Assembly: GCA_903837355.1 (NCBI GenBank)
Contig: CAILUI010000071.1
Span: forward strand, 1-64,000
From: an uncultured Victivallales bacterium
GTDB taxonomy: Bacteria > Verrucomicrobiota > Lentisphaeria > Oligosphaerales > JAFGRS01
Direction of reading: 5' to 3'
DNA: 64,000 nt
A program made the position numbers and the translations under genes. Below the pieces are notes generated by a model. That model worked only from the letters and a program-made list of their open reading frames with translations, was not told the origin of the DNA and did not search any database. Below are positions 1 through 10,900 of this stretch, one piece after another (the stretch's first letter is position 1; each line of letters opens with the position of its first letter).

Positions 1-783
1 AAGCAGAACAGCGTCCCGGCCAGCAGCCCGATCCGCGGCCTCACCCGTCTGGCCGCCGGCGGCACCGGCTACACCACCTCGCCCGTCGCCACCCTCGACC
101 CGCGCGCCGCCACCACCGCCCAGGGTATCAACAAGAGCCTGGACGCCGAAGGCTTCTTCGATGTGGTCAACTACCGCGGCGCCTTCGGCCCCGCGGACAC
201 CTGGGCCAACGGCTGGACCCTGATCAGCAGCATGGGCGTGCTCGACAGCTCCGCTCCGGCGGCCGTCACCGAGACCCTGCATCCGGTCACCGGCTGGAAC
301 TGGATCTCCTTCCACGCCATCCCGGCGGACAACAGCCTCGAGGCCGTCATGGCCTCCTATGGACCGCAGGACTCGGACGAGATGAAGAGCCAGACCGAGA
401 GCGCCACCTACTTCGGCGGCACCTGGTACGGCCTGGAAGGCGGCATCCAGCCTGGCGTCACCTATGTGCTCAAGGTGCAGAACCCGGCCCCGACACCCCT
501 GGTGGTGACCGGCGCGGCCCCGGCCATCGGCACGGCGATCCCGCTGGTGAACGGCTGGAACTGGGTTTCGTTTACGGGCCAGAACCCCACGGCGGTGAAT
601 ACGGCCATGGGGCTGTGGTCGCCGGGCAATGCGACAGACTCCGACGAACTGAAGAGCCAGACCCAGAGCGCCACCTTCTTCGGCGGCACCTGGTACGACG
701 TGGGCTTCAACCTGCAGCCCGGCCTGGGCTACAAGCTGAAGGTGCAGAAGGCCGGTCCGGCGGCGTTGCTCTTCCAGGAGTGA
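1..783 (+). CDS. C-terminal part of a secreted protein with GWNW-type repeats (5' end outside window)
   Basis: The frame is open at base 1, so the true start lies upstream and only the last 260 residues are visible. Two copies of a ~85-residue repeat are clear (about bases 289-480 and 553-750). Each has GWNW(I/V)SF, then SDE(M/L)KSQT, SAT-FFGG or YFGGTWY, then an LQPG-Y-LKVQ ending. A shorter related stretch (GWTLISS) lies at about 211-231. Such repeats are known from extracellular proteins of PVC and Bacteroidetes-type bacteria, often at C-termini; the function is unknown. The next two proteins carry the related GWNLFSLP/GWNLLSLP form at their C-termini, so this belongs to the same secreted set. 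No catalytic motif is visible. Confidence 0.75.
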   Translation, partial: KQNSVPASSPIRGLTRLAAGGTGYTTSPVATLDPRAATTAQGINKSLDAEGFFDVVNYRGAFGPADTWANGWTLISSMGVLDSSAPAAVTETLHPVTGWNWISFHAIPADNSLEAVMASYGPQDSDEMKSQTESATYFGGTWYGLEGGIQPGVTYVLKVQNPAPTPLVVTGAAPAIGTAIPLVNGWNWVSFTGQNPTAVNTAMGLWSPGNATDSDELKSQTQSATFFGGTWYDVGFNLQPGLGYKLKVQKAGPAALLFQE

Positions 784-852
784 GCCGCAGGCACGCAGCG
801 GAATGTCCACCCTCGAGCGGTGGCAAGTGAGCAGACGGACAAACCAGGAAGG

Positions 853-880
853 CCGGCCGCACGGGCCGCCGTGCGGCCGG
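853..880 (+). terminator. strong stem-loop between secreted-protein genes
   Basis: A perfect 12-bp stem (853-864 with 869-880) closes a four-base loop, 70 bases after the stop codon of the preceding gene. There is no clear U-run after it, so it may be a Rho-independent terminator of weak type or a processing or attenuation hairpin. Confidence 0.45.
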
Positions 881-1000
881 GTATCCTGAAGCGACCCCCG
901 GAACAGGGAACAACACAGGAACAGGAGAAGGAAACCGATGGACAGACAGGCGACCACCCACAGAACCACGCCACGGAAGACACGAACACGGGAGATAAGT

Positions 1001-4000
1001 ATGGATACGAAGAAGGAAGCGACCAACAAGGCGCAAGGCCCCAACCCGTCCCGGCAGCGCTGCCGTCTGAGCCTCCGGTCACTGATCGGGATGCTCTGCG
1101 GTCTGCTCAGCGTCGCGGCGCTGGCCGCTGACCCCGGCTGGACGGTGACCCCCGGCCTCGAGAACACCATGACCGTACACGCCGTGGTACTGAAGCCAGA
1201 TGGCACGTACCTGAGCCTACCGTCCTTGAGCAAGTTGGCGGCGTTCAAGGGCGCCGAGTGCCGTGGCGTCTGCACGATCTTCAACGGCCCGGCGACGCAG
1301 GACCAGTTCCAGTTGTCAGCCGGGGCGCTGACGACGGGGGTTCCGGCGGCTGATCTTCGTGGCTTCACCCTGAAAGTCTGGGATGCAGGGACGGACACGG
1401 TGTCCGATATCCTGGAGGGCTTCGACTTTGTGGCGAACACGACACTGGGGACAGTCGTGAACCCCCTCGTGTACCACATGCTGGCGCCCGCGCTCACCGT
1501 GCAGGCCCTGCCGCCGGCGGCCGACCCGGTCGCCGTGGCCGAGGGGGGCACGAGCTCATTCTCGGTGACCGTCAGCGGCGGCTACGCGCCTTACACCTAC
1601 GCCTGGACCGTGGCGGGCGCTGCGGCCGGCGGCAACGCGTCGACCTTCGACTACCAGCCCGATTTCGCCGCCGTGACGCACCCCAACACCAGCGCCGCGA
1701 AGCTGGTCGTCTGCACCGTGACCGACGCCGGCGGCACGCCGTCCGTCGTCGCCACCACCTGGACCAGCGTCACGGTAACCGACGTCGACCGCCTGCCCAC
1801 CGCCCCCGTCATCGCGATCAGTCCCGCCGCCCCGACGACCGCCAACGCCCTCAGCGTCAGCTACCCGACCCCGTCGACCGACGCTGACGGCGACGCCATC
1901 ATCTACGACATCGTCTGGACCCATGGCGCCACCACGGTCACGACGCCCACGCTGCCGGCAGCACAGACCCACGAGGGTGAAACCTGGAGCCTGTCGGTGC
2001 GCGCGCAGACGCTGCCCTACGGCACCGCCGTGTTCTCCGCTGCCGACACCGACTCGGTCGTCATCCTGAATACGCCCCCCGTGGCCAACGACCAGGGCGG
2101 CGCCGCCGGCCTCCCTCTCACGGCGGGCTCGACGCTGGACGTGACGTTGACCGGAACCGATCCGGACCTGCCGGCTCCCAACGGCGATGGCACCGATGTC
2201 CTCACCTTCGCCCTTGCCAGCACGACCACCGCGGAGGGCGGCACGCTGACTCTCCTTAACCCCGCTACCGGGTACGTCAAGTACACGCCGCCGGCCGCCG
2301 TGCCGCCGGCCACCGCCTGGGTAGGCACGGATACCTTCCAGTTCACTGCGGCTGACGAAGCGGGCGCCTCCGCTCCCGGCACCGTCAAGGTCCAGGTCTT
2401 CGAAGCGTTCACCTTCGTCATCGACGTGGCGGGTGGCAGCGTCGATCTGGACCCGGCGACGGCCGGACTGCAGGGCCTCGAACTGGGCACCGCTGGCGGT
2501 GCCACGGAAGCTGCCGATCCTGGCATCGACATCCTGGCCCCGCCGCCCGCCGACGGCATCGGCTATGCCCGCCTCACGGCCCCGGCCCACCCCGGGGACG
2601 CCTGGTTGATCAAGGATAAGCGCGCTGCGATCGCCGGCGCACGCTTCCTGATTGAGGTCCGTGCCGGGGCGGTGGACCCCGTCGTTCTCTCGTGGAACGG
2701 AGCTGGCCTGCCGGCCGACCAGAATTGGCACCTGTGGCAAGTCCCCAGCCTGAACGACCTGGCCCCGATCCCCGGCACTGCCATCGACATGGCCACGGTC
2801 ACGGCGACGGTTCCGGTCCCGGCCGACCCCTGGGGCACCAATGAGCCGGTCTACTTCATGGTCGGCACACCGGGCGCCATCACGGTGACCACGGTCGCCC
2901 CCGGCACCGGTCTGCCCGCGGGCTACACCCCGCTGACCGTGGGGGGAACGGGGTTCCTGGCCGGTGCCGTGGTGACCTTCGACGGGCTCCCGGCAACGCT
3001 GGTGACGGTCGCTGCGCCGGTCGCGCCGGCGACCACATCGGTCTCGCTGACCGCGCGCACGCCGGCCCATGGCTATGCCCGGACGGCCGTGGTCGTAACC
3101 AACCCCGACGGCGGCGTGGGCACGCTGCCTGCCGCCTTCCTGTTCAACGCGCCGCCCACGGCCAACGCCGGCGGGCCCTACACCATGGACTCCGGCGCTG
3201 GCCTCCCCGTCAACGCCTCCGCCTCAACCGCCCCGGCCGCTGACGCCGCCGCTGGCGACGCGCTCGCCTACCGCTGGGATCTGGATGGCGTTGCCGGTTT
3301 CGAGTACGTCGCGGCCGGCCCGACCAGCACTATCCCGTGGACCGCTCTGTCCGGCCTGACGCTGGGCACGCCCCACACCATTCGCCTGCAGGTGACGGAC
3401 CAGGGTACTCTGACGGCCACGGCCAGCACCACGCTGACCATCTACGACAACCGTCCGACCGCGGCCTTCAGCATCACCCCTGCCAGCGCCACCGTCACCG
3501 CCAGCCAGGTGATCCGCTTCAACCCGGCAGCCTCGGCCCATGCCAGCCCGCTCCATCACCTCGTGACCTACGACTGGGACTTCAACTACGACGGCTCGAC
3601 CTTCGACGTCATGGCCACCCAGCCGACGCCCGTCGTGGTCGCCTACGTCTACAACCTGCTCTCCGCGGGCACCTACAGAGTCGCCCTGCGGGTGACCGAT
3701 AGCAACACGCCTGCCAAGACCGCCCTCATCGAACACACGGTGACCGTCCTCAACACCCCGCCCACCGCTGAGGCCAACGGGCCCTACTCCATCGACGTGA
3801 CCACCCCACTTCAGCTCAGCGGCAGCGGCACGGACGCCGATGCGGGTCAGACCCTGACCTACGCCTGGGACCTGGACGGCGACGGCTTCGATGACGGTGA
3901 CGGTAGTGCTCCCGTGTCCTGGGCGACCCTCGCCGCCCTCGGCCTGCCGGAGAACGTAGCCAACCCGATCCGCCTGAAGGTCACTGACGGCCACGGCGGT

Positions 4001-4987
4001 GAGGCCATCGACAGCACGACCCTGACCCTGGTCAACGATTCCAGCGGCAATCCCAGCGGGTGGATGTTCACCTTCGACGTGTTCAACGGCTCGGCAGCGC
4101 AGCTCAGGATCGGGGTTAACCCGGACGCCACCGATGGCTATGACGTCGCCTTTGACCAGTTGGCCGTTCCTGAGACCCCGGCCCCAGGCGCGCCCTTCTC
4201 CGCGATCCATGCCGTCGGCAGCCCCGTGCGGATGCTGAAGCATGCCGTGAACGATATCGGCACCGACGTCAACGGCGACGGCGTCGCCGACACCTACGCC
4301 GACTGGCTGGTCGAGCTCAAGGCCGGCAGCGGTCTGCCGCTGGTGGTGCTCTGGGACTCCTCGGAGGTTCCCAGCCCCGGCGGCATGGCCCTGGTTGAGG
4401 TTGACGCTCAGGACCGGCCTCTGCCCGGCACCCCGCGCGTCGACATGAGTAGCACCGACACGATCATCATCCCGATCGGCGGGCACAAGTTCTACCGGGT
4501 CATCTACGGGTTCTACAACTCCCTCGAGTTCCAACTCACCCTGGCGCAAGGCTGGAACCTGTTCTCCCTGCCTATCGAGCCTGCCGACCCCGACGCGGCG
4601 ACCCTCCTGGTCGATGCCATGGGCCCGGTGTTCTTCCCGAACTCCCTCTACAGCTACACCGCCGGCGGTACCTATGAGGCGGAGACGACGCTGCAGGCGC
4701 TAACCGGTTACTGGGTCTACGCCCTGAGAGACGCGGTGATCACGGTCCGGGGCTTGCGGAGCAGCCGTGCGAGCCAGCCGCTGGCCGTGGCGGGGTGGCA
4801 TCTGGTCACGGTTGCCCAGGCGGGGGTGCTCGTGAATCCAGGCAGCCACGACCTGTTCCTGCCCGGGTACGGCTGGGATCCGCTGAGCCAGCAGTACTTC
4901 CTCGTCGACGAGGGCGAGGTGCTGGACCCGGGCTTCGCGTACTGGGTGTACGCCAACGTCGCCACCCAGTGGAACCCCTACCCGTAG
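1001..4987 (+). CDS. large secreted modular protein with PKD and IPT/TIG domains
   Basis: Predicted 1328-residue secreted protein of unknown function, probably cell-surface or extracellular. The ATG at 1001 is preferred: GGAG lies six bases upstream and the hydrophobic signal segment (SLIGMLCGLLSVAALAA) then sits near the N-terminus. An in-frame ATG at 938 also has a purine-rich leader. Domains in order: a ~110-residue NTMTVHA module (about residues 45-165), a PKD-like domain (180-264), a cadherin/Big-like beta domain (358-465), a domain with a GIDILAPPP motif, an IPT/TIG domain (627-717), three PKD-like domains (718-1014), another GxD-type module and a C-terminal GWNLFSLP region from about 1184. 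No enzyme motif is seen; the layout suggests adhesion or scaffold roles. It shares three module types with the next gene and is followed by a strong terminator. Confidence 0.8.
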   Translation: MDTKKEATNKAQGPNPSRQRCRLSLRSLIGMLCGLLSVAALAADPGWTVTPGLENTMTVHAVVLKPDGTYLSLPSLSKLAAFKGAECRGVCTIFNGPATQDQFQLSAGALTTGVPAADLRGFTLKVWDAGTDTVSDILEGFDFVANTTLGTVVNPLVYHMLAPALTVQALPPAADPVAVAEGGTSSFSVTVSGGYAPYTYAWTVAGAAAGGNASTFDYQPDFAAVTHPNTSAAKLVVCTVTDAGGTPSVVATTWTSVTVTDVDRLPTAPVIAISPAAPTTANALSVSYPTPSTDADGDAIIYDIVWTHGATTVTTPTLPAAQTHEGETWSLSVRAQTLPYGTAVFSAADTDSVVILNTPPVANDQGGAAGLPLTAGSTLDVTLTGTDPDLPAPNGDGTDVLTFALASTTTAEGGTLTLLNPATGYVKYTPPAAVPPATAWVGTDTFQFTAADEAGASAPGTVKVQVFEAFTFVIDVAGGSVDLDPATAGLQGLELGTAGGATEAADPGIDILAPPPADGIGYARLTAPAHPGDAWLIKDKRAAIAGARFLIEVRAGAVDPVVLSWNGAGLPADQNWHLWQVPSLNDLAPIPGTAIDMATVTATVPVPADPWGTNEPVYFMVGTPGAITVTTVAPGTGLPAGYTPLTVGGTGFLAGAVVTFDGLPATLVTVAAPVAPATTSVSLTARTPAHGYARTAVVVTNPDGGVGTLPAAFLFNAPPTANAGGPYTMDSGAGLPVNASASTAPAADAAAGDALAYRWDLDGVAGFEYVAAGPTSTIPWTALSGLTLGTPHTIRLQVTDQGTLTATASTTLTIYDNRPTAAFSITPASATVTASQVIRFNPAASAHASPLHHLVTYDWDFNYDGSTFDVMATQPTPVVVAYVYNLLSAGTYRVALRVTDSNTPAKTALIEHTVTVLNTPPTAEANGPYSIDVTTPLQLSGSGTDADAGQTLTYAWDLDGDGFDDGDGSAPVSWATLAALGLPENVANPIRLKVTDGHGGEAIDSTTLTLVNDSSGNPSGWMFTFDVFNGSAAQLRIGVNPDATDGYDVAFDQLAVPETPAPGAPFSAIHAVGSPVRMLKHAVNDIGTDVNGDGVADTYADWLVELKAGSGLPLVVLWDSSEVPSPGGMALVEVDAQDRPLPGTPRVDMSSTDTIIIPIGGHKFYRVIYGFYNSLEFQLTLAQGWNLFSLPIEPADPDAATLLVDAMGPVFFPNSLYSYTAGGTYEAETTLQALTGYWVYALRDAVITVRGLRSSRASQPLAVAGWHLVTVAQAGVLVNPGSHDLFLPGYGWDPLSQQYFLVDEGEVLDPGFAYWVYANVATQWNPYP

Positions 4988-5020
4988 TCAAGCCCTGAAC
5001 AATGCTTGGCCTGTCCGTCT

Positions 5021-5056
5021 GGCCGCGGCGTGGAAACACGCCGCGGCCTTCTCTTT
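5021..5056 (+). terminator. Rho-independent terminator
   Basis: A perfect 12-bp GC stem (5021-5032 with 5037-5048) with a GAAA tetraloop is followed by TTCTCTTT, 33 bases after the stop of the PKD/IPT protein gene. This is a textbook intrinsic terminator. The rest of the 329-base gap 4988-5316 holds no gene that I can support; it is the leader of the next gene. Confidence 0.85.
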
Positions 5057-5316
5057 GGCGCGCCCGGCCAGGCACCGCCGCTGCCCGGCGGGCCTGGAAG
5101 CGCGCGCCGTAGAGCTGCTCGAAACACCCTTCTCCTGGAACCCTTACCATCTCCTAACGGGCCACTTCGGGCACACGTGACGGCATACGGTACAGTTCAG
5201 TAACGCTTGGTCCGAGCCGCCGTGGCGAATCCTCTTGCGGGTGGGCTGGCGGCCACGCTTTACGCCGCCGCAACGCCCCGGTCGGACCCGCCAACCGAAC
5301 TCAAGTTGAGGTGTGT

Positions 5317-7671
5317 ATGCATACGTGGCTTAGAATCATCTGCATCGCTACGGCGACCTTCCTTGGGGGCAGTGCCAACGCCGCGGCGGATGCCGGTAAG
5401 GCAGCCCTGCATGCCACCCCCAAGTCGGCGCCCGATTGGCGCCCGCCGGCCGGCTTGCTGAACACGATGACGGTGCACGCCAAGGTCCGCCTGCCCGCTG
5501 GCGGCTACGTGTCCGCCGCCGGGAGCCGGCTCGCCGCGTTCAAGGACGAAGCCCTGCGCGGGGTCTGCACCCTCTTCAATGGCCCCGCCCCCGAGATGCA
5601 GTTCCAGCTTGCGGTCGGCGCGAACTCGTCCACTGAAGCGGGGCTGACGCTGCGACTCTACGATGCCGGCACGGACAGGGTGTACGACATCGGCAGCGGG
5701 CTCACCTTTGCGGCGGATACGACCATCGGCACGATCGTTGCGCCGCTGGAGTACGCCGCGATCGAGGCCCCCACTCTGGTCACGTTGAACGTCAGCGGGG
5801 GCAACGTCTCGAGTCTCGAGTGGGGCGCCCAGTTCGGGGCCACGCCTGGCGCCGATGTCGGCATCGACTACCTGGCCCCGATGCCAGGTATGGACGGGCG
5901 CGCCGTGTACTTCATCCCGCCGGTGGCTGCCGCACCGGCGCTCAAGCGCGACGTCCGCGGGTCGCTGGTCGGGGAACGCTGGCAAGTGGCCGTACTCGCC
6001 GGCCTGCAGTCTGTCACGCTCACCTGGGACCCGGCCTCCATACCGCCGGGGGAGTGGCACCTCTGGGAGCTCACCGCCCGCGACGGCGCCGCGGTACCCG
6101 GCACGGCCATCCGCCTTGGCGCGGGCGGCAGCCTGGCGCCCATCCCCGCCGGGGAGCAACGCTACTTCGCCATCGGTCTTCCCGACGCAGTCACGGTTAG
6201 CGCCGTGACCCCCGCGACCGGCCTGCCCGTCGGTGGAGCGACGCTGACCCTTACCGGGGCCGGCTTTGCCGCTGGGGTGACCGTCAGGCTCGGCGACACC
6301 CCCGCGCTGGCGGTCACGCGCCTCTCGGGCACCGCCCTGACCGTCGTAGCCCCCCCGCACGCCTGGGGAGCGGTCGCGGTGACCGTAATCAACCCCGACG
6401 GCGCAAGCGCCAGTCTGCCTAACGCCTTTGCCTACAACACCCCCCCGACCGCAAACGCGGGCGGTCCGTACGCCTACACTGCCGGCGCCGAACAGGACCT
6501 GACCCTGGACGGCAGTGCCTCGTCCTCTGGCGATGCCGGTGAGGCGGCGACACTCACCTGGGACCTCGACGGCGATGGCGTCTATGACGATGCCACGGGG
6601 CCCACGCCCGTGGTGCCCTGGGCGGCTGCATCCGCACTGCTGGACGCGGGTACCTGGCATTTCGGTGCGGCCAACCTGATCCGCCTACGGGTCGTGGATG
6701 CGCTCGGGGCCGCCGCCGGCGGGCAGACAACGGTCCTCGCCTACCGCGGCGTGTGGTCGTTCACCCTGAACGTACTGGCCGGATCCCAGACCCAACTCAC
6801 GGTCGGTCTGTCCAAGAGTGCCAACGACGGCGCCGACGCCCTGGACGCGCTGGCCACGCCCCCCGCCGGCGCGGCCGTCAGCGTACTCGCGGCTCCCGGC
6901 CGGCAGTTGGCGGCAGATTACCACGCCTACGACCCGCGCAACCCACCGCTCTACAGTGCCTGGGTCGTGGCGGTGACCGCCGCCGCCGACCAGCCGTGCG
7001 TGCTCTCGTGGGACAGCGCCGCGACCGCGGGCCTGGGCCGCGGTGGCCTGTGGCTGTTTGAGGCCGAGCCCGCTCCCGGAGGTGGGATACCGGCGGCGGA
7101 TGGTCGCCTTACCCCCGGGGGCCAGCGCTTCGACCTGAGTCTTGAACACAGTATCGCGGTACAGGCTGGGCAGTCGCGCAGCTTCCGCCTCGTTTACGGC
7201 TACGTCGAGCAGACGCTGCATCTGGCGGCGGGATGGAATCTTCTGTCCCTTCCCCTGGAACCGCGGGATCCAGGGGTCGCAGCGCTGTTCGCCGGTACCT
7301 CGCGGGTGGGCGCAGCGTGGACCTATGATGGGACCCAACGCGTCTACGCCAAGGCCACCGAACTGCCGGCCCTGACGGGTTTCTGGATCTACGCTACCCC
7401 TGATGCGGCAGGGGGCGGCGCCGACATCCCGGTGCTGGGCATCCCGGTCTCTGACCAGGACTACCCGCTGAGCCCAGGTGGGACGTGGCAGCTTGTCGGC
7501 GTGGCCCAGTCGCGGCCCTTGGAGGCCAACCCGGCCCTCATTCCTCCAGCCGACGGCTGGAACGCGACCACCAACGCCTACCGGCGTGTGGCGCCCGGCG
7601 GGACCCTCGAACCCGGTCACGGCTACTGGTTCTGCGTCCGCCAAGCCACCACCCTGAACCCGCAGTTCTGA
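5317..7671 (+). CDS. secreted modular protein with IPT/TIG and PKD domains
   Basis: Predicted 784-residue secreted protein. The ATG at 5317 is chosen because TTGAGG lies just upstream; a GTG at 5311 is also in frame. A signal peptide (IICIATATFLGGSANAA) is followed by the NTMTVHA module (about residues 35-150), a module with GIDYLAPMP, an IPT/TIG domain (about 291-375), a PKD-like domain (376-478), a second GxD-type module, and a C-terminal region opened by GWNLLSLP at about 638 with a GYWF-containing end. It is a shortened version of the preceding protein's architecture, so the two look like paralogues diversified by module loss. Function is unknown; surface attachment or polysaccharide binding is possible but unproven. 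Confidence 0.8.
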   Translation: MHTWLRIICIATATFLGGSANAAADAGKAALHATPKSAPDWRPPAGLLNTMTVHAKVRLPAGGYVSAAGSRLAAFKDEALRGVCTLFNGPAPEMQFQLAVGANSSTEAGLTLRLYDAGTDRVYDIGSGLTFAADTTIGTIVAPLEYAAIEAPTLVTLNVSGGNVSSLEWGAQFGATPGADVGIDYLAPMPGMDGRAVYFIPPVAAAPALKRDVRGSLVGERWQVAVLAGLQSVTLTWDPASIPPGEWHLWELTARDGAAVPGTAIRLGAGGSLAPIPAGEQRYFAIGLPDAVTVSAVTPATGLPVGGATLTLTGAGFAAGVTVRLGDTPALAVTRLSGTALTVVAPPHAWGAVAVTVINPDGASASLPNAFAYNTPPTANAGGPYAYTAGAEQDLTLDGSASSSGDAGEAATLTWDLDGDGVYDDATGPTPVVPWAAASALLDAGTWHFGAANLIRLRVVDALGAAAGGQTTVLAYRGVWSFTLNVLAGSQTQLTVGLSKSANDGADALDALATPPAGAAVSVLAAPGRQLAADYHAYDPRNPPLYSAWVVAVTAAADQPCVLSWDSAATAGLGRGGLWLFEAEPAPGGGIPAADGRLTPGGQRFDLSLEHSIAVQAGQSRSFRLVYGYVEQTLHLAAGWNLLSLPLEPRDPGVAALFAGTSRVGAAWTYDGTQRVYAKATELPALTGFWIYATPDAAGGGADIPVLGIPVSDQDYPLSPGGTWQLVGVAQSRPLEANPALIPPADGWNATTNAYRRVAPGGTLEPGHGYWFCVRQATTLNPQF

Positions 7672-7997
7672 CGTCTCATCCCGGTACGTCCGGTCTGCCC
7701 CTGGAAGCCGGGTTCTCCGCAATCCGGCCGAGGCATGTGGCCGCGTTCTACCGGGCCGGAGGCCCGGCTGGAGGGCGAATCTCCACAGCCTGCTTGCAGG
7801 CGATGAGCCGTCCCCGATCCCCACTGCTGATCCTGCCAGCCCGACTGCTCACACTCCCCGAACGAGCATCTACCAGACACCTAACCGTGCGTAGATTGCC
7901 CCGGTTTGAGCCCTGAATACAGTAGAGCAGTATCGACACAACGCGCCCCCTCTGACGCGACGAACGGCAGTTCCGAACCCTAGGATGTCCCCCGGTG
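7672..7997 (+). other. intergenic region with two hairpins and a possible promoter
   Basis: No gene is supported in this 326-base gap. It contains a 7-bp stem-loop at 7751-7767 (CCGGGCC with GGCCCGG), a 6-bp stem-loop at 7788-7801 (GCCTGC with GCAGGC), and a promoter-like pair TTGCCC (7896-7901) and TACAGT (7918-7923) with 16-bp spacing, which would drive the Calx-beta protein gene. Confidence 0.4.
7896..7923 (+). promoter_or_regulatory. candidate sigma-70 promoter for the Calx-beta protein gene
   Basis: TTGCCC at 7896-7901 and TACAGT at 7918-7923, spacer 16 bases; each box matches four of six consensus bases. The start would lie about 65 bases before the ATG. The same TTGCCC form of the -35 box is seen upstream of eno. 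Confidence 0.3.
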
Positions 7998-10900
7998 ATG
8001 ACTTGGCCCAAAACACTCGCACTGACGGCCTGCTGCGTGTGCCTTGGCCTGAGCGCGGCCGCCACGGCGCGTGCGGCTGCCGCGCCGGGGACCTTCGTGG
8101 TGGCCATCGCCGTGAGCGGTGGCCATGACGGCACGTTCAGCTTCGGTATGGACCCCAGCGCCACCAGCGCCGCCGATACCACGTTCGACGTGCCGCTGCC
8201 GCCCGCCGTCCCCGGTGGTGCTGACGTGACGTTCCTCGGCGCGCCGCCCTTCTCGCGCCTCTCGACCGATATCCGGGCGGAGGCCGCCGCGGGTGCAGTC
8301 TGGCGCTTGCGGGTGACCGTGGTCGCCGGGCAGCCGATCACCCTGACCTGGGGCTCGCCATCTGGCACTTTCCTCGAGGGCAAGGCACTACTCCTGAAGC
8401 GTACCAGCGGCGGTACGGACGTGAACATGAAGGCCACCTCGTCACTCACCGTCAGCAGCACAACCACCTACACCATCCTGCTCGGCGACGGGGGCAGTCT
8501 GGCGCCCGTCGCCAGTATCGCCGACGCCGAGGTCTTCGAGGGCAACGCCGGAACCAGCCGCATGGAGTTCCCGGTCGAGTTGAGTGCGGCGACCACGGTG
8601 CCGGTCAGCATCCACTATGCGACCGTGGATGGCACGGCGACGGTGGCGGACGGCGACTACGTGGTGCAGTCCGGGACGGTCACCTTCAGCCCCAGCGAGA
8701 CGGCCATCACCATCGCCGTACTGGTCAACGGCGACACGCAGACCGAGAGCGATGAGCGCTTCAGCGTTGTCCTCTCCGCTCCGCTCAACGCGACCTTGAT
8801 CGGCGCCGAGGGCAGCGGCACCATCCGCAATGACGACACCAGCAGTGGCCCGCCCCCCGAGATCAGCATCGCCGACGCACAGATCAGCGAGGGCAACACG
8901 GGGACGACGGTGCTGGGCTTCCCGGTGACTCTGAGCGCGGCCAGCGCCTCGACCATCAGCGTCTCCTACGCCACGGCAGATGGCAGCGCCACCGTGGTCA
9001 GCGGTGACTATCTGGCCGCCGGCGATGTGCTGACCTTCGCTCCCGGAGAGGTCACGAAGACCATCCCGGTGACCGTCAACGGCGACGCCGCCGTGGAATC
9101 CGACGAACAGTTCACGGTCAGCCTCTCGGCACCCGTGAATGCCACCCTCCTCGACGCCCAGGGCGCCGGCACCATCCGCAATGACGACACCAGCAGCGGC
9201 CCCCCCGACTGGCGGCCCCCGGCCGGATTGCTGAACACCATGACCGTCCACGCGGTGGTGCGTCTGGGCGACGGCAGTTTCGTCAGTGCTGCCGGCAGCC
9301 TGCTGGCCGCCTTCAAAGGCGATGCGATCCGCGGGGTCGCTACCATCTTCAATGGTCCGGCGACACCGCTGCAGTTCCAGGTGTCGGTGGGCTCGAACTC
9401 CAGTAGCGAATCCGGCCTCACGTTCAAGGTCTACGACGCCGGGTCCAGCGTGGTCTACGACATCACCGAGACCGCAGACTTCGTGGCCGATACGACCCGC
9501 GGCACCATCGTCGTACCGCTCGAGTACCATGCCAACGGGGGACAGCCCAGCAGCCCCGCCATCGCCATCGCCGACGTCAGCGCCAACGAGGGCAACGCCG
9601 GCACCAGCAGCCTGCAATTCGCCGTGACCCTGAGCGCGGCGAGCACCGCTGCGGTGACCGTTAACTACGCCACCGCCGATGGCAGCGCAACCCTGGCCGA
9701 CGCGGACTACCTGTCGGTCTCCGGACAACTGACCTTCGCCGCCGGCGAGACCAGCAAGACGATCATCGTACAGATCACCGGCGATACCGCGGTCGAGCCC
9801 GACGAGACCTTTACCGTCGCCCTCTCCAGCCCGGTCAACGCCACCCTCGCCGACGGCCAAGCCACGGGCACTCTCCGCAACGACGACACGGCGGCACTGC
9901 CGACGCTCGCCATCGCCGACGTCAGCGCCAGCGAGGGCAACGCTGGGCAGACCGCCTTCGCGTTCGTCGTCACCCTCAGCGCCGCCAGCAGCGCGACCGT
10001 CACGGTCAACTACGCCACCGCGAACGGTGCCGCCACCAGCGCGGGGCTCGACTACACCGCCGCCTCGGGCCAACTCAGCTTCAGCCCCGGCGAGACCAGT
10101 AAGACGATCACCGTACAGGTCAATGGCGACACCGTGGTCGAGCCCGACGAGACCTTCGCAGTGACCCTCTCCAGCCCGGTCAACGCCACTCTCGCTGACG
10201 GCCAGGCCACGGGCACCCTCCGCAACGACGACGTGGCGCAGGGCCGCCCGGATTGGCAGCCGCCCAGCGGCCTGCTGAACACGATGACGGTACACGCCGT
10301 GGTGCGCTTCACCGACGCCACCTACGTGAGCGCCACGGGGAGCCTGCTGGCCGCCTTCAAGGACGGTGCCATCCGCGGCGTGTGCACGGTATTCAACGGG
10401 CCGGCAACACCGCTGCAGTTCCAGTTGTCGGTGGGCTCGAACGGCACCGCCGAATCCGGCCTCACACTCAAGGTCTACGACGCCGGGTCCAACGCGGTCT
10501 ATGACATCACCGAGACGGTTGACTTCGTGGCCGATACCACCCGCGGCACCATCGTCGTGCCGCTCGAGTTCCATGCCAGCGGGGTCCCGTCCAGCAGCCC
10601 GGCCCTCGCCCTCGCCGACGCCCAGGGCAACGAAGGGAACTCCGGCACCAGCACTCTGCAGTTCGCCGTGACGCTGAGCCCAGCGGCCACCGCGGTTGTG
10701 ACCGTGAACTACGCCACCGCCGACGGCAGCGCAACCCTGGCCGACGCGGACTACGTGTCGGCCTCCGGACAACTGACCTTCGCGGTTGGCGAAACCACCA
10801 AGACGATCACCGTCCAGATCCGCGGCGACACCACGTACGAGAGCAATGAGACCTTCACCGTCACCCTCTCGAGCCCGACGAACGCCACCCTCGCCGACGG

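Noticed and set aside
3224-4549. A 441-codon minus-strand open frame across the PKD protein
   Set aside because: Shadow of the PKD repeats; no start signals or protein motifs.
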